Below, piece by piece: positions 17,540-25,374 of a stretch of 64,000 nucleotides of DNA. The notes below the pieces were generated by a model, which did not search any database, had not been told where the DNA came from, and saw only the letters and a list, made by a program, of their open reading frames with translations. Source of the DNA: Roseivirga pacifica (GTDB taxonomy: Bacteria > Bacteroidota > Bacteroidia > Cytophagales > Cyclobacteriaceae); contig NZ_FOIR01000001.1 of the NCBI RefSeq assembly GCF_900111145.1, positions 69,501 through 133,500 on the forward strand, read 5' to 3'. Made by a program: the position numbers and the translations under genes. The number at the start of each line of letters is the position of its first letter. Within the stretch, counting starts at the first letter, position 1.

Positions 17540-17586
17540 CTGAGTAAACACTATAATTGATAGCCTCGTCCTTTTTTTTTTGCGAG

Positions 17587-18756
17587 TTACTTCAAAAATT
17601 GAATACAAACAGCGCTAGGTACTTCTTCGACATAGCCAGTTTCCGTAAGCAGGCCTGTCTCTTGGTCAATCGCGAAAGTCACAATTGTGCCTGTGTCTTG
17701 ATTGGCCGCCAGCAAAAACTTACCAGAAGGGTCAATCGCAATATCGCGTGGGGTTTTACCCAAGGTAGACTGGTGACCAACACGAGTTAACTCACCTTTT
17801 TCGCCTATGCTAAACACCACCACTTCGTTTATATCGAAGCGATTGGTAGCATATAAAAACCTACCATTCGGGTGTACCTTAATGGCACCACTACCCGGCT
17901 CTCTTTCATCCCCATCTTCTTGCGTAGAAATTACCTGCATATTGCCCATAAAGCGATCCGAATCCCTCAACTCAGTCACTTCAATGGTACCAATCAGCTC
18001 ATTGAGTGTATATGAGGTATTCAATGTTGGGTGAAATGCCATATGACGAGGCCCGGACATATCGGGAGAGTTCGGGTAATCCGTTACATAATCCAAAGTC
18101 TGCGAAAGCGTGTCCAAACTGTATTCGTAAATTTTGTCGGCTCCCAAATCTACGGCTGTAACAAAACCCAATCTTGGGTGCTGAATGATTTGATGTGCAT
18201 GCGGAGCATCCTGGCGTGGATGAGAAGAACCACCCTCATGTTTTTTGTAAGAAGCCAGCTCCCCCAAAGCGCCATCCTCCTGTATAGGGTAAAGCACTAC
18301 GCTACCCCCGTCATAGTTAGCAGCCATTACAAACTTGCCCGAGTTGTCAATTGAAATATGACAAGGATACTGCCCCATGCTTGATACCTGATTTATCAGT
18401 GTTAAGCTATAATCTTCAGCATTATACTTCAGCGCACTTAGCGTAGCAAAAGCATCATCACCGCCATGATATTCGTTGGCAGCGTAAACATATTCACCGC
18501 TGGGATGAACTGCCACGTACGAAGGGCTCACAATGGAATCGGAAACCGATAAAAAGCTCAGAGCACCGGTTTTCTTATTCATCTCGTACACATACACGCC
18601 CTTCCCTTTGCCATCCACATGACCCTCTTTTTTAGTGTAAGTACCTACAAATAAAATCTCAGTGTCCGACTCCTTTTCCACTTTCTGCTCGGTTTGTTTT
18701 GGTTCACAAGAAAAAAATAAAGCCACAAGGGCAATCAGTCCAAAAAATCTCTTCAT
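17587..18756 (-). CDS. Lactonase family beta-propeller lipoprotein (6-phosphogluconolactonase-like)
   Basis: 389 residues with lipobox LFFSC (Cys17), followed by a seven-bladed lactonase propeller. Family marks are LFVGTYTKKEG, SPSYVAVHPSGEYVYAANE, DAPHAHQI, GPRHMAFHP and PRDIAIDPSGKFLLAANQD. The family includes YbhE-type 6-phosphogluconolactonase and carboxy-muconate cyclase, but a lipoprotein signal argues against a cytoplasmic pentose-phosphate role; it more likely opens an extracytoplasmic lactone. It is the last gene of a three-gene operon, starting 2 bp after the aldolase stop. Confidence 0.88.
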   Translation of the reverse strand: MKRFFGLIALVALFFSCEPKQTEQKVEKESDTEILFVGTYTKKEGHVDGKGKGVYVYEMNKKTGALSFLSVSDSIVSPSYVAVHPSGEYVYAANEYHGGDDAFATLSALKYNAEDYSLTLINQVSSMGQYPCHISIDNSGKFVMAANYDGGSVVLYPIQEDGALGELASYKKHEGGSSHPRQDAPHAHQIIQHPRLGFVTAVDLGADKIYEYSLDTLSQTLDYVTDYPNSPDMSGPRHMAFHPTLNTSYTLNELIGTIEVTELRDSDRFMGNMQVISTQEDGDEREPGSGAIKVHPNGRFLYATNRFDINEVVVFSIGEKGELTRVGHQSTLGKTPRDIAIDPSGKFLLAANQDTGTIVTFAIDQETGLLTETGYVEEVPSAVCIQFLK

Positions 18757-18758
18757 GG

Positions 18759-19775
18759 TTAAAGTTGTTTAAGCACAGCAATGGTCTTTTCCAGTTGTGC
18801 ATCATCAAATTCCAAATGGGTTACAAATCGAATTAGCTGAGGTCCAAAACCAAATGCATGTATGTCATTTTCTTTAAGCGCAGCCAAAAATTGTTCATTA
18901 GTATACTGCGCTGCGTTAATTTTAAAAATCAAGATATTCGTTTCACAGGGCAGCACTTCTTCCACATAATCCAAACCCTCTAAAACTTTGGCCATTTTTT
19001 GCGCCCTAGCATGGTCTTCAGCTAAACGCTTCACATTATTCTCGAGTGCATAAAGCCCTGCCGCAGCTAAATAACCCGCTTGCCGCCAAGCACCACCCAT
19101 AACTTTGCGAATACGTTTGGCACGTTTAATATCGGCATGGCTACCAAGAATTAGTGAGCCAACAGGCGCACCCAAACCCTTTGACAAACAGATTGAAATA
19201 GTATCGAAAACTTCGCCATATTGTTTCGGCTTTTGCCCTGTTTTCACCATGGCATTAAAAAGTCTAGCACCATCTAGGTGAAGTCTCAAATCATGCTCGT
19301 GGCATGTTTCTCTTATGGCATAAATTTCTTCAAAGTCATAACAGCTGCCGCCACCCTTGTTAGCCGTATTCTCTAAAGAAACCAACTTAGACACTGGCGA
19401 ATGAATATCATCCGGTTGAATGGCAGCCTTTACCGCATCTGAAGTGATAAGTCCTCTTTCTCCTTCCAACAAGCGAACAGACGCACCAGAATTCGACATA
19501 ATTCCACCACTTTCATACAAGTAGATATGCGAGTACTTGTGGCAAATCACCTCGTCTTGCAAGTTACAGTGCAAGCGTATACCAATCTGATTTGTCATGG
19601 TGCCAGATGGACAATACAAGGCTGCATCCACTCCAAAGAGCTGGGCTACGTAATCCTCCAATTCTGCCACAGTAGGGTCCTCACCAAACATATCATCACC
19701 CACTTTGGCACTCATCATGGCCTCCAGCATAGCCGGAGTGGGCTTGGTAATGGTATCGCTTCTTAAGTCAATCAC
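18759..19775 (-). CDS. ltaE: Low-specificity L-threonine aldolase
   Basis: 338 residues, PLP-dependent. It cleaves L-threonine or L-allo-threonine to glycine and acetaldehyde. Motifs: MIDLRSDTITKPTPAM at the N-terminus, VGDDMFGEDPTV, the cofactor-binding LHLDGARLFNA and the PLP Lys K199 in SICLSKGLGAPVGS. Length is normal. The start is a GTG at 19775 that overlaps the upstream stop by four bases (GTGA), so translation is coupled to the glycerophosphodiesterase gene. Confidence 0.93.
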   Translation of the reverse strand: MIDLRSDTITKPTPAMLEAMMSAKVGDDMFGEDPTVAELEDYVAQLFGVDAALYCPSGTMTNQIGIRLHCNLQDEVICHKYSHIYLYESGGIMSNSGASVRLLEGERGLITSDAVKAAIQPDDIHSPVSKLVSLENTANKGGGSCYDFEEIYAIRETCHEHDLRLHLDGARLFNAMVKTGQKPKQYGEVFDTISICLSKGLGAPVGSLILGSHADIKRAKRIRKVMGGAWRQAGYLAAAGLYALENNVKRLAEDHARAQKMAKVLEGLDYVEEVLPCETNILIFKINAAQYTNEQFLAALKENDIHAFGFGPQLIRFVTHLEFDDAQLEKTIAVLKQL

Positions 19776-20725
19776 TTATTTATGAATTTATATTTTTCAC
19801 TTTCACTTGGCCAAAGCCCCTTTATGGCTTCAGCGGCTTCAATTGGCCTGTCCGAAGACATTGCATCAGCTCCACGCTTTACAAATTCAGCATAAACCTG
19901 ATCGCCCCTAGTCTCGGCTTGTTTATCTAAGTTGCCAAGCACCCCTAATATAGTAGTGATTCCCTTTTCATGCAGCATATCATACACCGCTTTTTCCGGT
20001 TCGCGCACACCAACAAAAGCCAGCATGTTTTCATCAGGAATACCCAGCGCTTTATGCGCCTCGTACGCTTCCACACTACCTGCACCTACCGAAATCATCA
20101 AATCAGGATTCAGGTCGTAAATCAATTTTGCGTCATTGGCATTGTACGAAATAATAGCTGCAAAAGTCTCCATCTTTGCTGCTTCAACAGCATCTACAAC
20201 CATGCTAAAAGGCACGCCTCTTTTTACATCTAGGGTGAATAATACTTTTCCAAAACCCCATTCCAGCACCTCATCCAAAGTAGGGATTTCAAATTCAGTT
20301 AAGGTACCCTCGTTGTCCACAAGCTTCAGTTCTTGCAACTGTGCCCAACTTAGCTCTGCTACTTTTCCCGTTCCATTAGTTGTTCGGTCAACTGTGTTAT
20401 CATGCATCATCACCAAAACCGAATCCTTGGTCATAGCAATGTCACACTCAATAATGGCGGGCATCTTTTCCGCCACATTGGCAAATGTCTCAATTGCATT
20501 TTCGGGGTAACCAGGGTATGGCCCACCACGGTGCGCACTTACCAAAGGAATTCTATCTGTCGACCAAGCATAAAATGCTTTTGGCCCTTCGGCCTCAAAA
20601 GTAGCGGTATTGAAAAAACTGGTTTCTTGGGCCTTTACTGTAGCTTCCTCCTGCTTCTTTTCAGCATTATTACAAGAGACGAAAAGGAATAAGCCGGCAA
20701 GAATAGCCAATGATAGTTTACGCAT
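19772..20725 (-). CDS. Glycerophosphodiester phosphodiesterase family lipoprotein
   Basis: 317 residues with lipobox LFVSC (Cys19) and a GDPD TIM barrel. Catalytic-site motifs are VSAHRGG, PENAIETF, IECDIAMTKDSVLVMMHD and TNGTGKV, which supply the two His and the acidic metal ligands. It probably hydrolyses glycerophosphodiesters released from phospholipids to glycerol-3-phosphate and an alcohol in the periplasm or at the outer membrane. First gene of the operon with ltaE and the lactonase. Confidence 0.9.
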   Translation of the reverse strand: MRKLSLAILAGLFLFVSCNNAEKKQEEATVKAQETSFFNTATFEAEGPKAFYAWSTDRIPLVSAHRGGPYPGYPENAIETFANVAEKMPAIIECDIAMTKDSVLVMMHDNTVDRTTNGTGKVAELSWAQLQELKLVDNEGTLTEFEIPTLDEVLEWGFGKVLFTLDVKRGVPFSMVVDAVEAAKMETFAAIISYNANDAKLIYDLNPDLMISVGAGSVEAYEAHKALGIPDENMLAFVGVREPEKAVYDMLHEKGITTILGVLGNLDKQAETRGDQVYAEFVKRGADAMSSDRPIEAAEAIKGLWPSESEKYKFINK

Positions 20726-20793
20726 GGAGTGTTTTTTCGGAAAGCTAGGAAGGAATTAGTAGAGATGGTAGCGGGTGGCAGAAAAAGTCATTT

Positions 20794-20826
20794 CCGATGC
20801 GGACAATCGTTCATTCTCCGCATCGG
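20794..20826. repeat. Extragenic 9-bp perfect hairpin between MarR and glycerophosphodiesterase genes
   Basis: CCGATGCGG (20794-20802) and CCGCATCGG (20818-20826) enclose a 15-nt loop. On the minus strand the stem is followed by AAATGACTTTTTC, so it may terminate the MarR transcript. There is no other gene in 20726-20898. Confidence 0.6.
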
Positions 20827-20898
20827 TAATCTTCAATCAACCTAAACATATGAAGACCATGAAGCCCTACTCGCTTCTTTTAATGACTGGACCGTCTG

Positions 20899-21357
20899 TC
20901 ACTTAACAGGTGTGTAGTCTCCTAAAATGCTTCGCAAATGCTGAAGCTCATTTCTTAAATCATTGTGCACATCACGTGGCACTTCGCTCATGTAAGCCGC
21001 AAAATGATTGTCTATTTGTATGATCATCTCATTCTTGCTTTTCCTCCCCTTCTCGGTGAGTTCAACATGAAATGAGCGACCGTCTTTCTCATTCTCCACT
21101 CTTTTTACCCAACCATCTCGCTCCATACGCACCAGCATACGCGAAATGGTCGGAAGATCCTGAAGCGTAACACGGCTTATTTCGGTAGGTGTTACGCTTC
21201 CGTGATTCCATAAAATTATCAAAACCTGCCATTGCTCCGGTGTAACACCGTAGCCCTTCAAGCCTCTTATCAGCTCTCTATGAAAGAGCAAATAAGCCCG
21301 ATAAAGGTTATAGCCAAGATTATTATTAAGGTGAAAGAGAGCCTTACCGAAGTCCAT
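20899..21357 (-). CDS. MarR family transcriptional regulator
   Basis: 152-residue winged-helix regulator. The DNA-binding part is recognised from TPEQWQVLIILWNHGSVTPTEIS (helix-turn-helix run-in), DLPTISRMLVRMERDGWVKR (recognition helix) and the wing ENEKDGRSFHVELTEKG. It probably acts as a dimer and senses a small hydrophobic ligand. A 24-bp perfect palindrome 33 bp upstream of its start overlaps its own promoter, so autorepression is likely. No transporter is adjacent; the target could be elsewhere. Confidence 0.92.
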   Translation of the reverse strand: MDFGKALFHLNNNLGYNLYRAYLLFHRELIRGLKGYGVTPEQWQVLIILWNHGSVTPTEISRVTLQDLPTISRMLVRMERDGWVKRVENEKDGRSFHVELTEKGRKSKNEMIIQIDNHFAAYMSEVPRDVHNDLRNELQHLRSILGDYTPVK

Positions 21358-21389
21358 AATGGTGGTAATTCTTTATCAATAGTAAGTAA

Positions 21390-21413
21390 AAATACTTGTC
21401 TAGACAAGTATTT
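21390..21413. promoter_or_regulatory. 24-bp palindromic operator upstream of marR-type gene
   Basis: The half-site AAATACTTGTCT is followed directly by its exact reverse complement AGACAAGTATTT. On the minus strand the palindrome covers the -33 region and spacer of a promoter whose -7 box is TACTATTG (about 21377-21384), 19 nt before the ATG. The dyad size suits a MarR dimer. Confidence 0.75.
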
Positions 21414-21489
21414 GAATTAAAAATTCTGTCATAAACAACAAAAAAGACCATGCAAATGGTCTTCAATTATCTCATATAGCCAATAGGGA

Positions 21490-21900
21490 TTATTTTTTGA
21501 CAGACTTAGACGCTAGATCACTTAGCTCTATACTGATCGCTTTTGTGCTTATTTGTGTCTCGATAAAAGAAAGCAACAAAGAACCCAACAACAAAAATAG
21601 GCTCAAACCAAAGATGTATTCCGCTACTACTTGTCTACCTAAGTACATTACTACCATGCAAAGTACGCAACTAAAAAAGCTGGCAATACCTAAAGCCTGC
21701 ATATTGCGAATAAGGAGCAATCGCACACGCAAGTTCTTAATTTGGCCTAGTATTGTGGCATCCATATCGGGCGATTCCTTATAGCGCTGTCTGAGGCCTC
21801 TGGCCAAGTTAGCCAATGCCACAAAGCGGTTTGTGTAAGCCAAAAGCAAAAGGGTAATGGCCGGAAAAAGTAGTGCGGGAGTTGAAAGATCTATCGTCAC
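21490..21900 (-). CDS. DUF2721 membrane protein
   Basis: 136 residues with three hydrophobic helices at about 8-25, 66-90 and 94-114. The pattern STPALLFPAITLLLLAYTNRF, then RQRY and QIKNLRVRLLLIRNMQALG, fits DUF2721. Function unknown. The start is a GTG at 21900 overlapping the upstream stop (GTGA), so it is co-translated with the 75-residue protein. Confidence 0.75.
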   Translation of the reverse strand: MTIDLSTPALLFPAITLLLLAYTNRFVALANLARGLRQRYKESPDMDATILGQIKNLRVRLLLIRNMQALGIASFFSCVLCMVVMYLGRQVVAEYIFGLSLFLLLGSLLLSFIETQISTKAISIELSDLASKSVKK

Positions 21901-22124
21901 AGTATATCCCCTTTCTTTTTAGAGCTTATTTTGTTTTCAAGCGTTTGTTTCCAAATGCCACGAATAACGATAAGTGCAGAAGGATAGAGTATTAGTTGAA
22001 GAATATACTCTGATTGTTCAGGGTTAGGGAATTGCTTTGGCCCCACCAAATAAAGCGCCACCACTCCAAATACGGTAAGCGCCACCGCTACAATCAACAA
22101 CCACTTTTCTGCTTTCTTGCTCAT
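21897..22124 (-). CDS. Small membrane protein upstream of DUF2721
   Basis: 75 residues with two hydrophobic segments at about 8-28 and 41-56 and a basic tail (ENKISSKKKGD). I do not recognise a family. Coupling to the DUF2721 gene by a four-base overlap suggests the two proteins act together in the inner membrane. Confidence 0.65.
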   Translation of the reverse strand: MSKKAEKWLLIVAVALTVFGVVALYLVGPKQFPNPEQSEYILQLILYPSALIVIRGIWKQTLENKISSKKKGDIL

Positions 22125-22283
22125 GCTGCAAGTTCCTACTATTTATTCAAAATTCAACCATTGGCCTTCAATTAGCCCCATATTCAGTCGTTCGAATAAA
22201 AATCACTAAAAAACAACACGCAGTTAAGTCTATGCGCAACACATTATACTAATTTCGCCCCTCGTAAAAATGGCTGACTAAGC

Positions 22284-22739
22284 GTGCAAAATATCGTTGC
22301 GAAGACTTTGCTGGTGTTATACTCCACGCTGCTGTTTGGCTATGCGGCTGTTGCCTTTGGACACAAGGTTTTGCACTCAATTGAAAATCCGTTCCATCAT
22401 CACGAAAAAACACACCACCATAATAATGAAGGCGGACATTCTCATCATAAACCAGCAGAAGCAACACACCATCCGCATCCACACAGTCATAATGAGGTAA
22501 AAACCCATGGCCATACACATGATATAAGCGACCATAGTAAATCCCTAAAAGCACTTAATGAGCAGCAAAATCAAGAAAACCCTGATAGCGAAGCATTCTT
22601 CTTTACATTAACGTTTTTAGAAGTACCAGATAAACAGCTTTACTGTTTACCGGCAGCTCTCAAAGAGGAAAAACACTTATACACTAATCACTATTTAACG
22701 CTGAACCATCGGCCTCTAACTCCCCCGCCAAACCTTTAG
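22284..22739 (+). CDS. His-rich exported protein, probable metal-binding partner of the TonB receptor
   Basis: 151 residues. An N-terminal hydrophobic segment (about 5-27) is followed by a His-rich region (about 38-85) including HHHEKTHHHNNEGGHSHH and THHPHPHSHN, then an acidic linker and a C-terminal part with one Cys. The His density suggests zinc, cobalt or nickel binding in the periplasm. The start is a GTG at 22284. Immediately before it lies a three-codon ORF (ATG GCT GAC TAA, 22270-22281). It is followed after 114 bp by a TonB receptor gene on the same strand, which supports a joint metal-acquisition role. Confidence 0.7.
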   Translation: MQNIVAKTLLVLYSTLLFGYAAVAFGHKVLHSIENPFHHHEKTHHHNNEGGHSHHKPAEATHHPHPHSHNEVKTHGHTHDISDHSKSLKALNEQQNQENPDSEAFFFTLTFLEVPDKQLYCLPAALKEEKHLYTNHYLTLNHRPLTPPPNL

Positions 22740-22785
22740 GCCATTAACATCTGTGATGATCAATCACAATCTTAAAATCAATTTC

Positions 22786-22829
22786 GAATGAGCTCAGCCG
22801 GATCATTTTCGGACGCAGTATGCTCATTC
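22786..22829 (+). promoter_or_regulatory. Structured leader before the His-rich-linked TonB receptor
   Basis: GAATGAGC (22786-22793) pairs with GCTCATTC, closing an internal CCG...CGG stem. A second dyad, TGTGAT-GATCA-ATCACA, lies just upstream at about 22751-22767. Both fall between the His-rich gene and the receptor ATG at 22854. The fold could be an attenuator or protein site; no known riboswitch class was recognised. Confidence 0.45.
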
Positions 22830-22853
22830 CACAATAAAATATTGCCTAAACAA

Positions 22854-25112
22854 ATGAAAAAATCATTGATTATGGGAGTGGTGTATCTATTGATAAACAC
22901 CTCTCTCTTTGCCCAAAGCGGCAGCATTAGCGGCACCATATTTAACCAAGAAACTGGTGAAACCATGGTTGGCGCACACGTAGTTTTAGCAGAAAACAAT
23001 ATTGCTAAAGCCACAAATGAGTTAGGTAAGTTTCAGTTCAAAAACCTTGAAGCAGGAAACTATACGCTAACTGTGAGTTTTATTGGGTTTACCAAAATAA
23101 GCCAGCCGGTTACGGTTAAAAATGGCACCATTTCTAGCCTCAATATTAGCCTAAAACCAGATGTACTTTCTATACAAGATGTCGAGGTTACGCAAGACTT
23201 AGGGCAGAATGTTTCAACTATTTCGGAGGTTGACATTCAACTTAGACCCATTGAAACCTCTCAAGATGTATTGGAGATAGTTCCGGGCCTTTTTATCGCC
23301 CAACACGCAGGAGGAGGTAAAGCAGAACAAATCTTTTTACGCGGCTTCGATATTGACCACGGAACGGATATTTCGCTAAGTGTAGATGGAATGCCAGTAA
23401 ACATGGTGTCTCATGCTCACGGACAGGGTTACTCAGACCTGCACTTTGTGATTCCAGAAACCATTGAACGTGTAGACTTTGACAAGGGACCATACTATAC
23501 AGATCATGGAAACCTGAACACTGCCGGGTATGCCGACTTCTATACTAAAAAGCGACTTGCTAACAACTATCTAAAACTTGAAGGCGGCCAGTTCGGGACG
23601 TTTAGAACTGTCGGCATGTTTGATCTACTGAAAGGCAAAACTGTAGAAGACCCAAGCCTATATTTGGCAACCGAATTCTTCCGCACGGATGGCTATTTTG
23701 ACAGCCCTCAGTACTTTACCCGCCTGAACACACTGTTAAAGTATCATCAAAAAGTAAGCAGTAATCAAACCTTAGAGCTATCAGCTTCTACATTTACCAG
23801 TAGTTGGGATGCATCGGGGCAAATACCGATAAGAGCTGTTGAAAGCGGCATGATTACGCACTTTGGTGCCATTGATGATACCGAAGGTGGGCAGACGAGC
23901 AGAACGAACCTTAACGCCAAGCTGATTACCGAAACAAACGATGGCGGGTTGGTAGAGAACCAGTTCTATTTTTCAAATTACGAATTTGAACTAGTATCTA
24001 ATTTCACGTTTTACCTGGAAGACCCAGTTAATGGAGACCAAATTACCCAAACGGAGAACCGGCAAATCTATGGCTCAAAGAATAGCTACTGGAACGACTG
24101 GAGCCTTTTTGGGCTTAATGCCAGCACCGAATTTGGTGCAGGGTTTCGCTACGACCAAGTAAACGACATTAGACTCTCACACACTTTAGAGCGTAGAGAA
24201 GTTCTTGATGACTTGGCCAGAGGTGACGTACGTGAAACGAATATCTTCGCCTATGCAGAAGAACAATTAAGCCTAAGCAAAAAGCTTAGCTTAACTGCCG
24301 GCCTTCGTTTCGACTACTTTACTTTCGACTACGTTGATGCCCTTACCCCCAACTATGAAAGGCAAGTAGAAGATAAGGGGATTGTTTCTCCAAAACTTCA
24401 ACTTTCCTACCAAGCCACGGAAAATGTAAACCTCTACGTTAAGTCGGGGATAGGTTTTCACTCGAACGACACGCGTGTAGTTGTTGCTCAAAACGGACAG
24501 GAGATCCTGCCAAAAGCATACGGTATTGATATAGGTACTTTTTGGAAACCAACCCGCAACCTATTGATCAACTTGGCTGCGTGGAGACTCGATCTTGACC
24601 AGGAATTTGTGTACGTAGGAGATGCTGGCATAGTAGAGGCTGGTGGTAAAACAAAGCGCCAAGGTATTGACCTAAGCTTACGCTATCAGCTCACAAAATG
24701 GCTTTATCTAAATGCTGATGCAAACTACACAGACCCTAAAAGTGTAGACGAAGCGGAAGGTGAGGACTACATTCCTCTTGCGCCTACCTTTACCAGCGTA
24801 GGTGGCTTAAACTTTCAAACAGAAAATGGCTTTAGTGGAAGCCTTAGGTACCGTTACTTAGGTGACCGAGCTGCGAATGAAGACAATAGTGTAATTGCTG
24901 AAGGTTACACCGTAGTTGATGCGGTTTTGAACTACCAAGTAGGTGCATTCGATTTTGGAGTCTACATTCAAAATTTGCTGAATGAGGAGTGGAATGAAGC
25001 ACAATTCGATACAGAATCAAGGCTCCAGAACGAGGCCGTTCCTGTGAGCGAAATTCATTTCACACCAGGTACACCATTCCAAGCACGATTTAGCATTGGA
25101 ATGAGGTTTTAA
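22854..25112 (+). CDS. TonB-dependent receptor, probable metal uptake
   Basis: 752 residues from the ATG at 22854 (MKKSLIMGVVYLLINTSLFAQ signal peptide). An earlier in-frame ATG at 22788 lies within the structured leader and adds no signal-like sequence. A carboxypeptidase-regulatory-like domain (about 22-108) precedes a plug with SQDVLEIVPGLFIAQHAGGG, IFLRGFDIDHGTDISLSVDG and a His-containing MVSHAHGQGYSDLHFV loop, then a barrel ending in FQARFSIGMRF. The His-bearing plug loop and the His-rich neighbour point to a transition metal such as zinc; this is an inference. A strong terminator follows. Confidence 0.88.
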   Translation: MKKSLIMGVVYLLINTSLFAQSGSISGTIFNQETGETMVGAHVVLAENNIAKATNELGKFQFKNLEAGNYTLTVSFIGFTKISQPVTVKNGTISSLNISLKPDVLSIQDVEVTQDLGQNVSTISEVDIQLRPIETSQDVLEIVPGLFIAQHAGGGKAEQIFLRGFDIDHGTDISLSVDGMPVNMVSHAHGQGYSDLHFVIPETIERVDFDKGPYYTDHGNLNTAGYADFYTKKRLANNYLKLEGGQFGTFRTVGMFDLLKGKTVEDPSLYLATEFFRTDGYFDSPQYFTRLNTLLKYHQKVSSNQTLELSASTFTSSWDASGQIPIRAVESGMITHFGAIDDTEGGQTSRTNLNAKLITETNDGGLVENQFYFSNYEFELVSNFTFYLEDPVNGDQITQTENRQIYGSKNSYWNDWSLFGLNASTEFGAGFRYDQVNDIRLSHTLERREVLDDLARGDVRETNIFAYAEEQLSLSKKLSLTAGLRFDYFTFDYVDALTPNYERQVEDKGIVSPKLQLSYQATENVNLYVKSGIGFHSNDTRVVVAQNGQEILPKAYGIDIGTFWKPTRNLLINLAAWRLDLDQEFVYVGDAGIVEAGGKTKRQGIDLSLRYQLTKWLYLNADANYTDPKSVDEAEGEDYIPLAPTFTSVGGLNFQTENGFSGSLRYRYLGDRAANEDNSVIAEGYTVVDAVLNYQVGAFDFGVYIQNLLNEEWNEAQFDTESRLQNEAVPVSEIHFTPGTPFQARFSIGMRF

Positions 25113-25132
25113 TTAGAAACATCATAAAAACT

Positions 25133-25165
25133 AAAAGCCATCGCAGCTTACTGCGATGGCTTTTT
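25133..25165 (+). terminator. Intrinsic terminator after the 22854-25112 TonB receptor
   Basis: GCCATCGCAG (25137-25146) and CTGCGATGGC (25151-25160) form a perfect 10-bp stem with loop CTTA, flanked by AAAA and TTTTT. Confidence 0.92.
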
Positions 25166-25324
25166 AATATGTATTAGATTCAAAAACAATCCAGTGTTAA
25201 TGCACTCTTCGTATATAAGCCAAGGGTTGGAAACCATGTTTAACATGGCCCCTTACAATCAATTTCTTTATGAGGTGAGAGAAGGTTTTACCAAACGGGT
25301 GAGACCTTTTCTATTTTAAAGCAA

Positions 25325-25353
25325 TAAAAAAGGGCTCCTAGGAGCCCTTTATA
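25325..25353 (-). terminator. Intrinsic terminator of the first SusC/SusD operon
   Basis: AAAGGGCTCC (25329-25338) and GGAGCCCTTT (25341-25350) form a perfect 10-bp stem. On the minus strand it is followed by a T-rich tract. It lies 22 bp after the SusD stop and probably works in both directions. The 160 bp between the two terminators hold nothing supported. Confidence 0.85.
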
Positions 25354-25374
25354 TGATTCTATCAACTATTAATC

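Noticed and set aside
17587-18756. Cytoplasmic 6-phosphogluconolactonase of the pentose phosphate pathway
   Set aside because: The lipobox sends the protein to the envelope and no zwf or gnd gene is adjacent; only the fold family is supported.
22751-22767. CRP-type operator TGTGA...TCACA
   Set aside because: The spacer is seven bases instead of the six of a CRP site, and it lies between two co-directional genes; treated only as a dyad.
22788-22853. TonB receptor start at the ATG 22788
   Set aside because: The added 22 residues do not resemble a signal peptide, and a standard one begins at 22854; the upstream part is a structured leader.
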